NCBI GenBank assembly: GCA_003290165.1
Contig: QNQO01000815.1
Coordinates: 186,001 to 250,000 of the forward strand
Length of the DNA: 64,000 nt
Source of the DNA: Berberis thunbergii
Taxonomy: Eukaryota > Streptophyta > Magnoliopsida > Ranunculales > Berberidaceae
Reading direction: 5' to 3'
The notes beneath the pieces are model-generated. The model searched no databases. It had not been told where the DNA came from and saw only the letters and a program-made list of their open reading frames with translations. Of the stretch, positions 34,952 to 46,640 are shown piece after piece; position 1 is the first letter of the stretch, and every line of letters begins with the position of its first letter. A program made the position numbers and the translations under genes.

Positions 34952-36620
34952 TGTTCAAAATTTTTGATTGTGTTTTTTTGTATTGAGGTTTACATCCCAA
35001 CTTTTGAGAACATTTTACTTGTGCTCTTACTGCAAGTCTAGCGGAGTTCATGTGGGTTTATTTTGTGGTTAACTACCTAAATGTACTATCCTTTGTGGAA
35101 AACGAATTGTTCGTGCCAATTGAGGCCCGGTGCTTTACTATGCACAATTGACAATACACTTCATTAGCTACTCTTCCTAATTTTTTTCTTACTGGGTCAA
35201 GTTTACTACTGTTCAGATGCAAACATTCATCATCAAGACAATAGTTGTGCTTAATAAGTAATAAAAAATTGCAATCTCTTTCTTTGTTTCACAATTCACA
35301 GTCATCAAATATGGAGCCTAAATTTTTTTCAAGATAGAACAGATTTGTGGAGACACAACATTGTGGTACCAATTTATAAAAACAAGGGGAATCTTGAGAA
35401 CTGCTCGAACTATAGAGAGATAAAGTTTATGAGTCATACAATGAAATTTTGGGAGAGGGTCATAGAGCGAAGACTTGGGAATTTAACCACTGTTTCAGAG
35501 AATCAATTTGGATTTATGCCAGAAAGGTACGGAGGTCATTTTTTTTGCTTAAGCAAATTATATAAAATATTGAGAGGAACATAAGATTTTGCATATGGTT
35601 TTTATGATTTGGAGAAAGCGTACGATAGTGCCCCCAGGGAGTTAATTGGTGGGTGCTTGGAAGAAAGAAAATGTCTCAATGTTATGTTGATATCATTAAA
35701 GATATGTATGAAGGGGTTATAAGCCTGTAACAATTGTTCGCTTAGTAGGCGGGATGTCCAATGAATTCCCAGTATTCAAGGACTACATCAAGGGTCGGCC
35801 TTAAATCTATACCTCTTTGCTTTGGTCATTGATGAGTTGACGAAATTTTTTAAAAAGATATACCATTGGTGCATGTTATTTGCAGATAATATTGTCTTAA
35901 TTGATGAGACTAGTGAATGTTTAGGTCAGAAATTAGATAAGTGGCGGGAGACATTAGAGGGTAAGGGTTTTAGAATTAGTCATTCGAAGATAGAATATCT
36001 TGCATGCAACTTTGGTTGTGAATCAAGAGGGATGAGTAATTCAATTAAGATCGAATGCGTAGAGGTTGTAGAGTATGAAGATTTTTGATATCTAGGATCT
36101 ATAATTAAAAAAATGGGGTTATTGAAGAAAATGTAAACCATATGATTAAAGCTGGTTCGACCAAATGGAGAATGACTTCATGAGTATTATACAATAGAAG
36201 GATGTCAGCAAGGTTAAAAGGGAAATTCTATATTACAATTGTTCGATCAGCCATGGTCTATGGTTCAAAATGTTGGGCTACTATGGGATAACATACACAT
36301 CGGATGGCATTAGCAGAAATGCGTATGTTAAGATGGATGTGATAAAACCTGTAGGGATAAAATTAGAAATGAAAGAATTAAGAGTTTCTTAGGTGTATGT
36401 AATGCCTATAGAGATAAAACACGATGCCAATTAGAAAATGCCTAGATTGGCAAGTTAGTGGAGTGTAGACGGAGGGGACGACTGTTGAATACTTGGATGA
36501 AGGCCGTGAAAGAAGACATCATTGAGCTTGAATTAGGCGAAGATATATATGTAGGAAAACCGCATTGCTTGAAAAACCAAAATACATGTAGCTGAGCCCG
36601 AAAGTATCAGAAATGGGCTT
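34952..36620 (+). pseudogene. LINE reverse transcriptase remnant, right arm
   Basis: Reading plus strand: WRHNIVVPIYKNKGNLENCS, NYREIKFMSHTMKFWERVI, ENQFGFMPERYGG, then after frameshifts [35 protein letters not shown], and [20 protein letters not shown]. The catalytic palm motif, normally (F/Y)ADD, has become FADN, which would abolish polymerisation. A region like LKAVKEDIIELELGEDIYV follows. Several stops confirm a dead copy. It mirrors the left-arm fragment. Confidence 0.8.
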
Positions 36621-37296
36621 TGATGATAATGATGATGATGGAACAAATTCTGTTGTTGCATTTGTATTTTCCTTATGCATCCGTGCTACATGTAGTTATT
36701 TAGTATCACTAAACGTATATTGCAACATCTAGTTTGTAATATCTTTGGATAATCTATTTTGATTCATATGTTTTATAATTTTTGTGTTTTTTTAGCTTTG
36801 ATGGGTAATATAGGCTATATGTCTCTACTTTATTTGGTGTATGTTCGATTTATTTGACATAATAGCAACTTAGTCTTAAAGCAAATTCATCATTGAAAAA
36901 GATTCTACAATCAAACAATATATACTTTTTTTTTTCCTTTATGCTATCAAACAGTGGAAACAAATTTTGAGTGAAAACTTTTCCACTTGTTTTTTTTTTC
37001 CCATTGTAAACTTTGTTTGACATGAAATTTTTTTTCCAAAAATCAAACAGAACCTTAAATTCAGTTTACTCCAAATATAAGTTTCTTCTGATTTTGGTTG
37101 ATACTCCTAATAATCAAGAGAATCATGGGATCTTCATGTTTTTCCCAAGAAGAAATTGAGTAGAATTTTGTATGGGGTGATTGAGGATGAAACCATGGTT
37201 GGTTGTTTTGGTCTTCAATGTTTCCGTTGTGACGACTTTTGATTCAAACAGGATCAGTTAACAAAGTGATCCAAAACTTCCATACCTGACTGAACC

Positions 37297-37737
37297 GAAC
37301 TAGAGGCTTTGCTGGTAGCCTTACTAATATGTCTTCAGTGATTTCTGTTGGAAAGTTAGGCATAGCTATCACCATCATCGTTTGTGCTTCTTCTGTTGGG
37401 GAGCAGAATTTTTCATGGGTTCTCGATGCAATTCATCCATTTCAAAACCCATACTTTTTGTACACTTGATTTAGGGTTTAGTATATCTTGCACTACTTCT
37501 TTCTTCTAATTGCTGAACTGTTGATACAACATGTGATCATTATGTATGAATAATGTGATGAAGAAATTTCATCCGAGTTGTGTATTTTGGTTAGTTCTCA
37601 TAATTACTTACAACTTCCGACCGCATTCTCAATATACATTTCACTTTGTTTCTGCTAAATGATAAATTATGTTCATCAAATATTAAATAGGTTTTGTTGG
37701 GTTTTGCAGCATATACCCAAGGAAATTAGGTTTCATC
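37297..37737. promoter_or_regulatory. upstream region / 5' UTR intron of the small membrane protein gene
   Basis: Only 441 bases separate the end of palindrome 2 from the start codon. A pyrimidine-rich acceptor TTTTGTTGGGTTTTGCAG at about 37710 precedes a 27-base leader and the ATG. This implies a 5' untranslated exon further upstream, possibly at 37330-37460 where GGTAGCC and similar donor-like sites occur. The promoter must therefore lie at or inside the edge of the palindrome. Confidence 0.45.
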
Positions 37738-38568
37738 ATGGGAAGCGAGGAAGCCAAAGACTCATTGAAAGGGGTGGACTGGAAAACTGTAGGTGGTAGT
37801 GTGGGTAATGAACCCAATGTTGGACCAGTCGCAAAGAAGCGATTTCCAAAGAAGATGAGGCAAGTCCCAGACTACTATTTCTTGCCTCGAAGATCGATAC
37901 CCTCTGCGATTGCCATATATGGGAGCATAATTGCTGCTGGAGTTGGTGCTGGAATGCTGGTGGAAGTCTGGATCAATAAGAAAATCAAAGGTCTGTCTTG
38001 AATAGCATTGTCGTATATGTTTACTTGGTACTTTGTTGCCTTAGGATTCAAATTATATGACCTTAGATAAGGACCAATAGGGAAGAAATAATGATGGCTT
38101 CTTAACCTGTGCACTAGAACCGCGTCTTGAATCCTTGCAGAGTCTAAGCAATTAAGTTTGCAAACAAGGAGTATTCATCCTCACCCAGATTTCACTAGGT
38201 AGATTTACTTTAAAATAAATCAAATTGGTTTTAGGACTTACCTAATATGGTAATTTCATGAGCATTACCCATCAATTACGATGCAAAATATCATGATTTT
38301 ATCAGTTAGCCTTGGCTTAGGAGATTTAGTCAATTTTCATTAACAGTAAAGCTTGGTTCCTTTATGTTTACCACTTGTTGTTTGTAGAATTTCAGATTTA
38401 GATATTGGATATGACATAGTTCATGTCTAAAGCCAGAGTACATTGAAGCATGACCCTGCTAAATGATTAGAACTTTTATTCTTAGTATTTCGAAGCAAAG
38501 TTTTAAGCTCACAATATTTTCATGATAATGCAGAGGATGGAGGCGTCCTTTGGGAGTTTGACAAATAA
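37738..38568 (+). CDS. conserved small plant single-pass membrane protein of unknown function
   Basis: Coding exons are 37738-37990 and 38534-38568, giving 95 aa, joined by a GT-AG intron through a split Glu codon. The protein has an acidic/basic N-terminus (GVDWKTVGGS), a conserved motif KKRFPKKMRQVPDYYFLPRR, a membrane segment at about residues 52-77 (IPSAIAIYGSIIAAGVGAGM with small-residue GxxxG spacing), a KKIK stretch and the tail EDGGVLWEFDK. I recall proteins of this layout (PDYYFLPRRS...EDGGV.WEFDK) across land plants, but no biochemical role that I can name; mitochondrial location is only a guess from size and topology. If the intron is retained, translation stops three codons later (GLS), giving 87 aa. 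The conserved tail in exon 2 supports the spliced form. Confidence 0.8.
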
Positions 38569-39165
38569 ACTGACAGGGGTTACTAGGTCCTTGGAAGATT
38601 CCATTAGGTAGTCAAAACTAAAGATGAGAAGAATATCAAAGTGGTTTTTGTGTACTGTGTAGCTGCTATTTTTATCAGAGCAAGGAATCAATTTCCAGCT
38701 ACTTAGCTGCGATTTATTTCTTCAAGATGGACCAATTTTGAGGTACATATAATATGATGTTTAAGTTCTGACTGTTCAAAGTTTAATTCCACTCCCCCCC
38801 CCCCTAGCTTCTTCATGATTGCGTTTGACTCTGTTCAAAGTTTGTTGATAGTACATCTTCCGCACCAAACAAAAAGGGCCCTTACTAGGGAAGTTATATT
38901 CTAACTTTCCCTATATAGGTTTGGCAGTGGGGACATTAGATTGGATTGTACATAAAGCAAACCATATTGACATGATAATGAAAAAGCTAATTGCTTATAT
39001 CTGCCTTGGAGATATCCAGTTGAATGTCATCGTTAGAAAATGTACACATGATTGCCTCAAGCTTAGGGGGTGTAATGTGCAAGACGAACTAGCTTTTCTA
39101 CCTCTGTATATTGTGCCCCGTGTCAAAAGCATAATATGGTCGTCTTCTACAGGCAAAACATCTTA
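38569..39165. other. 3' flank of the small membrane protein gene
   Basis: Contains the probable 3' untranslated region and a run of nine to ten C at about 38797-38806. An open frame at 38921-39166 is not recognised and lacks support. Confidence 0.4.
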
Positions 39166-39438
39166 GAGCATCCACAGTAAACAGGGTATAAATTATTTTT
39201 TGACCCATAGTAGTTAATCATCCTGTGTTATCTTAGATAATGATGGAAAAGTGATAGTTACAAACGTGGCAATATTTTCTTCTCTCATATTATTTTCTGT
39301 TTGGCGGTGTCAGATTTTCCTGCTATGACGTCGTTGCTATGCATACTCTGCTAGGGGGTGCCAAATTAGGAATTTTTTTGGGCTTACTGGGGTTGCTTGG
39401 GTGTATGCCACCCAAAACCCAACTTACTGTGGATGCTT
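39166..39438. mobile_element. 273-bp PIF/Harbinger (Tourist-like) MITE
   Basis: GAGCATCCACAGTAA at the left end and TTACTGTGGATGCTT at the right form a near-perfect 15-bp inverted repeat. The 3-bp duplication TTA lies at 39163-39165 and 39439-39441. GAGCATCCACAGT is a common plant Tourist-like terminus. It has no coding capacity. Confidence 0.85.
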
Positions 39439-40093
39439 TTATAGCATGAAAACACAACAGGGAAGGAACTTTGATTGTTGTTTGGTGATTCCATGACAAG
39501 GAGGTTAATCCGTCATGTCAAGCTACATTATGGAATGCTGCCATGACTCCAAGACAACGTAATGATATTCCTGAACCACTGCTAGGATCAGTAACACGTT
39601 AGTGTGTGAAGTCATCATGATGACAAGGAGGTCAATCGGTCAAGTCATCATCATCATCATCATCATCAAATCACTTTCCTTTAGTACAACACTATAGACA
39701 ATATGTGCATGATTGAGCATCTCCTTCAGTGTAAGCTTAGCATCTCTGTTGTCATCAGCCAAGATCACGATAAGATAGTATTGTTAGATGCATACTGTAT
39801 TTAATTAGATCCAAACTGTCCTTATCCAGAACACATTGAGCATATATATCGCACTCTCTTCCAAAGATTTTAAAAGCATCTGATAAAAAAAAAAATTTCA
39901 TAAATTGCCTCCCTACCATTAGAACTCCCATGCCACTTTTGTCGAAATGTTTATATGTTGAAAAAAAAAAAAAAACTATTTTCTCTTTCTCAGTCTCTAC
40001 TTTCTACTCATTCTCATCCTAGCTGCCTTAAAGATGAGTTTCGTCTTGGTGACCCACCTTTAAAGGGTTAACCAATTTGATTTGTTAGTTTGG
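39439..40093. other. non-coding DNA with short simple repeats
   Basis: Contains the duplicated phrase GACAAGGAGGTTAATCCGTCA/GACAAGGAGGTCAATCGGTCA near 39498 and 39620, a (CAT)n tract at 39645-39666, and A runs at 39883 and 39960. No gene is seen. Confidence 0.5.
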
Positions 40094-40245
40094 AGTAGAA
40101 ACCTGATCTAGGAGGGAGCATGAAAGCTCAACTGGTTTTGAATATATATCCATTATCAGAGAAGGCATTCAGAGATTATGGAAGCTTTGGAAGGAAAAAC
40201 ATATTGATCAAAGAAATGGCACGTGCCTGGTATCAGGCAACCTCA
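40094..40245 (-). repeat. third, diverged copy of the palindrome-1 outer flank
   Basis: From AGTAGAAACCTGATCTAGGAGG through GAGCATGAAAGCTCAACTGG to CCTGGTATCAGGCAACCTCA this matches 27824-28062, minus an internal deletion in the TA-repeat region. On the minus strand it encodes the same terminal-exon ending (ASIISECLL before TGA). The hAT terminus next to the palindrome copies is absent here, so this is the unoccupied form of that sequence. Confidence 0.75.
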
Positions 40246-41485
40246 TCAGGTAGCGTAGCAACACTCACTTTTAAAACAAGAAAGATTAGAAGATGATTGC
40301 AAAGCATATAAATGATACATTTTATGCCTCTAATTAAAGTATCTCATTACGTGTACTTTGTATATTTTGTAGAAATTCAAACACTAATATCAAATTATAC
40401 ACAAAGTAATACAATAATGCTAAGTTCAACAATTAAAATCTCATTGAAATTTCACATATGTATTGTTAAAGACCAAAGATTTTCAAGTCCAAGACCCATG
40501 AAGTCAAGCCCACAAAGCACCATCATCTACGGATTTCGAGAAAATTAACATGAAGATTTGGACATCAAGATAGCCGACTTTATTATAGCCACAAAATCAC
40601 TACAAACTCCAAAACTGTCAAGTCAAACTTCACTACCTATTCTCACATTTTTACCCATTCCCTTATTTGCATAATTCACATCCAAGTCACTTTTTCCTTA
40701 TTTCGCTCCATCACTTTTACATTATTCCGTATTTTTACTTTTCACATTTCCTTATTTCATTCTAACACTCCACCTTCCACCCCATTATCCCTACACATCT
40801 TTACATTATTCATGTAATAGTCACACCCTTCTACACCTATAAATACCCCAACATTTGGAGATAAACAATTTGGAGAGAAAAGTAGTCGTAGTATTTAGAG
40901 AGAAATAAGTGAAGTTTGGGCTAGAGCTTACCATGTTTGGCTAACATCCCACCTTAGGTTATGGGCGGGCCCTTGCCAGTATAGCTCCAAGAAGATTAGT
41001 TTCTTTTCATTTTCAAGTATTAGGGAAGTATGTTTAGTTAGATTAGTTTTGTAGTTTAGTTATGTCATGAACCTGTGAGGTCAGTTGGATGTTTTGTATT
41101 TCATTATATGAATTCAACTCATGTTTTATTCTTCTACTTTTTAAGCTCAAGCTTAAATAAGTTTCCATACTTGTAATTTCTCTAGCAAGCCCTTATTTTT
41201 TATTTATTTAGTAATTCATGGACGAATGCTACATAATTGACCCTATAAGGTTTACAAAATCATGCCCGAAGGCTACAATATTATAGCCACTTAATATCCT
41301 TGTCGCCTCAATCTCGCATGGAGACTTGCTTTCAATCCGGTCCGTTGTCTCCACTTTGCATGAAGACTTGTTTTTGCTTCGCTCTGATCTATCCATCTAA
41401 GCAACTACATTCAATCCCTGAAGGCTTATCGCCCTAAGTACAATGTTAATATATTGTTAGTTTAAGTTTAATTATGATTTATTAG
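40246..41485. other. probable LTR-like or promoter-bearing repeat, unclassified
   Basis: TGTTAAAGACCAAAG at about 40465 could be an LTR start. A TATA-like CTATAAATACCCC lies near 40838, followed by a purine-rich leader (GGAGAGAAAAGTAG). The sequence is interrupted at 41486 by the gypsy element. No protein or second end was found, so its nature is open. Confidence 0.3.
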
Positions 41486-42163
41486 TGATGATACATCAAA
41501 CTGTTATCTGATCAGCACCGTACACGTGTCATTATAACCTCATCAATAAGACGAAGCAGACCCGATTGCACGCTCAATCCAACGAGGCCCAAACAGAAGC
41601 AAGCCCATCATTAGCAGAATCCTGACAGTCGGGTTGTTGTAATGAGCCAGTAAGCCCACACGTCACACAGTCAGGCCCAATACTCATAAGACCTCTAAAG
41701 CAAATATCTGAGAGATCTACCCAAGACAGGCATGCCAACAACACATTGGATTCGACTAGGAATAATATATTAGAGTATAAGTCGGGCAAAAAAACTTTCT
41801 TGCATGGACAATACTCAAAAAAGAAAATCTTTCTCGTAGATCTAGGAGCACAAGTCGTGTAGGAAATCTATCACACATGGATAGCTCCCAATTAGAAAAA
41901 GATATCTACAACAATATCACTTTCCTTAAACTACGCCACTAAAGGCAAAGTCGAACAATGACTCCTTCAATATAAAAAGGAGATAAGGTCGATGAACTAG
42001 AGGTACGCAATATAACTCAGTTTACAGTTTTAAGCCACTCCTAAGCCTTATCTAACTTAAGCATCGGAGTGCCACCAGCCACCACATGGTGGTCCTTGGC
42101 TCACATTTGCTACCTGTGTAGGTCTGGGTAAGCAGCGAAGAAGGAGAACATAAATCGACTACA
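41486..42163 (+). repeat. 5' LTR of the gypsy element
   Basis: Starts TGATGATACATC and ends at about CGACTACA. Just downstream is the primer-binding-type sequence TTTGGCACCGTTCGTAGGGAA. The first 460 bases align with the 3' LTR. The exact 3' limit is inferred because the other LTR is truncated. Confidence 0.7.
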
Positions 42164-42437
42164 TCAGTTTGGCACCGTTCGTAGGGAACGACAAAGTTTC
42201 TAAAAAGAACAGTAATTCCACATTTTCCAGATAATTAGCGAGATAATGACAACAAGGTCCCTCGATAATGGAAATGCAGTGGAAATTTCAATCGCTCGAA
42301 ATGGCATGGCACCGCCACAACCACGGGAAGAACCTTTGCAAACCCCCGTACTGGCGGTAGCTGCATAACCAAGGGTGAATATACTGTCAACTCATATACA
42401 ATAGGTCTTGCAAATAGTAAAAATATTCAAGTCCATG

Positions 42438-42597
42438 AAGTAGAAGCCGGACGAGACATTAAAAGCATATGTCACGTGCTTCAATGACGAGTTGACTCTC
42501 GTCAGTGTTTGTAACGACACAACAGCCATCACAGCCTTCACCAACAGTCTGAGTGACGACAAGTTTTATAACTTCCTAACTTTGGACCCCCGTTAAA
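42438..42597 (+). pseudogene. gag remnant
   Basis: One frame reads KPDETLKAYVTCFNDELTL, then NDTTAITAFTNSLSDDKFYN and FLTLDP before a stop. This matches the central retrotransposon gag region (KPxESLxxYVxRFNxE...AAFxxGL). Nothing convincing of the zinc-knuckle part was found downstream. Confidence 0.65.
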
Positions 42598-42896
42598 TAT
42601 GGGGGGGACCTGATAAAGGAAACACAAAATTACATTATCTTTGACGAAGAACTTATCGCCAAGAAAAAGGCAGAATCTGAGAAGAAGATTTTTGTCAATA
42701 GGGATGAAGAAGAGGAGAAAAACATTGAACACTGTGATGAGGTATGCGTCCTCCACGGAGTAAACTTGAAAATCGAGCGCTCTAACCGGTCCCAAAAGGG
42801 GTTGCTCCGAAAATTACGGATCAAATCATCTTATGAGGACCAACAGACACAATGCGTTCACTCCTAGGAACCGATTCTGCCGCTTACCTTCACGGA

Positions 42897-43358
42897 CAAT
42901 GACCTCCAAGGCGTCCAAACTCCACACAATGACATCCTGGTGATATCAGTGTCCATAGAAAATTGGAAGGTGAGAAGGTCTTTAGTGGATACTGGAAGCA
43001 GTATGAACATGCTATTCCTAAAGAGGTTTTGCAACATGCAGCTGAAGGAAGAAAACTTAAGCCCCTCGACACATCCCCTGGTCAGATTCAGCGAGGAGAA
43101 GCACTTCCTGATGGGGATGATCAAATTAGTGGTAGGAATAGGAGAGCCACTGTTCCAAAAATAATCCTTCAAGAGTTTGTAGTGGTCGATGCACCATCCA
43201 CCTATAATATCATCCTAGGGAGGCCCTACTTTAACCAAATTGAAGCAGTGATCTCCACTTCACACCAGTGCGTTAAGTACCATACCAATCAGACAATGGA
43301 CACGATAAGAGGAAATCAGCTAGCTGCTAGAGACTGCTATTACTCAGCATTGAAATAG
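42897..43358 (+). pseudogene. aspartic protease domain of the gypsy polyprotein
   Basis: The frame reads VRRSLVDTGSSMNMLFLKRF, containing the catalytic DTGSS. After a frameshift it reads EFVVVDAPSTYNIILGRPYF and ISTSHQCVKYHTN, then NQLAARDCYY. YNIILGRP is the typical flap/C-terminal motif of Ty3/gypsy proteases. The active-site residues are intact but the frame is broken within the domain. Confidence 0.8.
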
Positions 43359-43789
43359 CTCGATAATCGTCAACTACAGATCAAGACCACAACTCAAATG
43401 CCACAAAGCTCAGATCCAGAGTTGTAGGACTCTCCCAACCCGGACGAGGAGACCCCTGTCAGCCTGTGAGAAAGAGCCAGCATCGGTCAACCCGTAGAGG
43501 AGTCTGTGACAATATATTTGGACAACCCTAGTAACAACAAATCCATTGAAATAGGTTCCTGCCTGAGCAAAGAATTCGCGAAACAACTAATAACACCGCT
43601 GCAACAGAACCAAGATGTCTTTGCCTAGTCGATGAAAGACATGGTGGGACCCCTCCATAATCACCAATCAATCGACTGTAGACCCAGCACAAAAATCGGT
43701 CAAAAAGAATAAAAGACTTGTGACCCCCGAAAGGAATCATGTTATAAATGAAGAGTGCAGAGGCTGCTAAACACCGACATGATTAAAGA

Positions 43790-44224
43790 GGCGTGGTACT
43801 GAGACTGGCTGGCAAACACCGTCCTAGTGAAAAGAAAAACGGAAAGTCGAGAGTCCGCGTAGATTACACCGACTTGAACAAAGCATGCATGAATGACTAC
43901 TTTCCGCTTTGACAAAGCATGCATAAAGAACAACTTTCCATTTTCCCACATCGATCAAATTGTAGATGCCACTTCTGAACTCGACCTCTTTAGTTTCATG
44001 GACGCCTACTTCGGATATAACCAGATACAGATGCAACCCCCGAATCAAGAAAAAAGTCCTTCATAACCGAGAGAGGGATTTATTGCTACCGAGTGATGAA
44101 ATTAGGCCTCAAGAACACATGCGCTATATACCAATTGCTAGTGAACCAAATGTTCGAAAGCTAAATTGGAAGGAACATGGAAGTCTACATAGATGACATG
44201 CTAGTCAAGAGCCTCCACAACCCA
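43790..44224 (+). pseudogene. reverse transcriptase, N-terminal part (interrupted)
   Basis: Frames give VDYTDLNKACMNDYFPL, FPHIDQIVDATSELDLFSFM, DAYFGYNQIQMQPPNQEK and finally EVYIDDMLVKSLHNP. The YIDD catalytic box survives, just before the inserted LTR-like element. Several shifts are present, and a repeat of ACAAAGCATGCAT in the DLNKA-DYFP stretch suggests a small tandem duplication. Confidence 0.8.
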
Positions 44225-46635
44225 TGTCACGCCCCGACCCGCCACGGAAATCGCAGCGTGCCGATGCGTGAACTAACCCATAATACAGGCAAATCGTAAC
44301 CGGCCACAACATCATAATATAACACATTCTTGATATAAGAATCAAACGGAAATAAAAACTACGATAAAATTTGAACAAAATAAGTATATTTAATTTGCCC
44401 CGCTAGAGTCATAGCGACAAAACCAATATACAAACATCTAGAATAACAAGATAATACACATGATAATACAGATGAAGCAAAACATATCCGTACATGGTGG
44501 ACACGACCTAACCGCACAAAACGCGCCTACAACTGAAAACTGGGCCTAAGCTCCATGATCAGTAGGAATGCCAACACTGCCTGCACTTCAATAGAAGCAC
44601 ACCCCTTGCGGGGTCAATAAAGCACAAAGCTAGCTAGTGTGAGCGAACTAAATACAGAGAAAAAAATAATATACAAGGAAAATTCATGCCACACAATAAT
44701 GGATAAGTAACAGGTTCTAAAGTCTAAATCACACCGTGTCTCTAAGGATAATATTTCTAAGTTCAAGCACCAACACAAGCATTTCAGATTCAACAATAAC
44801 TACAAGTTTACGAGATATGCCGATCATTACATGTGATTCAAACATGGTAAATATCAAGCGATTAAAATAAAGACAATTTCATAATTCTTCATAGTCTCCT
44901 AGGTATAGCAATCAAGTCGAAACCAAAAATTCTGTATAAGTGTCTCATATCGTAGGTATCCGCATATAGACACATCCCACAACGTTCACTAGTACCACTT
45001 CAGGTGGTTTGTATCCTAATGGGGTGCCATCTGCCAGGATACAAACTTAAACATCCCGAACGACTGGCCTAACACAGCCATCCTAATACAAATCAAACTC
45101 AAGCGCGCTGGGAGGGAAAACACGTCCTCCGAGACCCGTCCTACTGCACTCTCTAGTGGCAAGTGTGTACGAGAGCTCACCGCACCTCAGCAAGCTTGCC
45201 ACATGCAATAGTGTCCTCAATGTCCGGTGCGAGTCATCTCAAGCACCATCCAACTTACGATGCGAGCAAGCTCCTAAGCATCGACACAACAGACATTATA
45301 GCAGGGTAAAGACACTTACACTAATATCAACATGCACAAAATACGAGTCTGTATAGAATCAAATATAACCGACGTGTAACCATAATCAGTTTGACAATTT
45401 TCATAAATCACGACTACGCTAAGGTCCCAACATGACCCAATCCACCACAATAAATTCATTCGAGTCGAACTATCATACATGCTCAAGACTTGACAATCTA
45501 CGATAAAACATGACATATTATGCAAACTCGAAAATGAAGCATACAAGCCAAATGCCATTATACCAATGCCATTACACCAAAGCCTAATCACACCCAAATT
45601 CATCCACTATTCGATTTCATTCAAGTATATCATGCTTTCAAAAAACTTAATACATCATTCATTCACAAAGAACCAACACAACCATCGAAATCTCTAAAAA
45701 CCCCGAATTTCGAACTTGGATTCAATTATACACAATCGACGGGATAATGTAAAAATTAAACTCAAGATTTAAAATAATTATTTCTCAAAATTAATATTAT
45801 AGTTACACTCACCCGAGCGGAATGGATTTTCAGAACCTAAATCCAACAGGTCGAAGCTCCCAACTCGCAAAACAACGAATGCGGGACCACAAAAATTTTT
45901 AAAACTGCAAAACGGACTCAAAGGTGAGCAAACTAGCTGAAAACTAAAAATAAATAAGTTACAATCGGCGCGTGACTGAAAGAAAAACTTACAGGCAAAT
46001 AAAATTCGGCAAACACCCCGACGAAACCCAAAGTTTGGTGAAAACTCGCTGAAACCCTCCCTACTCCGGTCTGATCGCCTCCAAACCGCACAACAGGCCG
46101 GAAATAGGTCCAAGAACACCTGGAATCACAAATGTGCGGCTCACCCACGCACCCAAAGTCCGGATTCATGACGAAGAACCTTCCTAATGGACATGCACCC
46201 TGATATTTTGAAAATCCCGGCCAACCCCGAAATCACCCTTGCATGTGGGGTCTAAGGGCTCCAAATGACGCCACAAATGCTCCTCAATGGCTGATCGGAG
46301 CTATGCAAATCAATCAATCAACCCAACACCGATCAAGGCCACACAAATCTGAAAACTGATTTTTTTTTTATTTTTTTTGTAAAAAACGAGAGAGAATGAA
46401 GAGGGAAAGAAGAAGAAAAGAAATGTTGAACAAGGAAGAGATTCGGCGAAGGAATCGCTCGAGAGAAATCCGGCGAAGAGCGTCGCTGCGAGAGAGAAAA
46501 CTCGCTCCTTGGAAAAAATAAAAAGAAAAGAAGAGGGGGGTTGTCTCTTAAGGGGTGGGTGGCTATGTGCCCCACCAAATTTTTTGAATACACCCCTTGC
46601 CAAACAATTTTTTTTTTAAATCCACACATATTACA
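44225..46635 (-). mobile_element. 2.4-kb LTR-like element family 'TGTNACGCCCC', copy 3, nested in gypsy RT
   Basis: It begins TGTCACGCCCCGACC and ends CACACATATTACA. The 5-bp duplication ACCCA lies at 44220-44224 and 46636-46640. The gypsy reading resumes after it (DLAEAFCQLRKYWMNLNPHK). It lies in the orientation opposite to copy 1: GGGTGGGTGGCTATGTGCCCC near 46551 mirrors the GGGGCGAATAGCCACCCAC block. No gag or pol was found, and it is half the length of copy 1. A simple T run and a purine-rich leader lie near its right end. It is transcription-unit-like but non-coding. Confidence 0.8.
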
Positions 46636-46640
46636 ACCCA

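Larger units (their letters stand above)
30883..37296. repeat. giant palindrome 2 (arms about 2.3-2.5 kb, 235-bp loop) of LINE remnants
   Basis: The left arm is 30883-34716 and the right arm 34952-37296. Paired landmarks include GGTTCAGTC/GACTGAACC at the outer edges, CCATGGTTTCATCCTCAATC and its complement, the reverse-transcriptase segment on opposite strands, and AAAATTTTGAACA/TGTTCAAAATTTT at the loop. The left arm carries two extra blocks absent from the right arm: a 1.1-kb insertion at 32632-33732 and the MITE at 33784-33968. The arms differ at several percent of sites by eye, so this palindrome is older than palindrome 1. The loop contains two copies of a unit starting AAAGGTTTTGATGAGTCTTC. 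Confidence 0.85.

Noticed and set aside
39645..39666. (CAT)n tract as a coding His or Met repeat
   Set aside because: No open frame with gene features surrounds it; it is a simple microsatellite.
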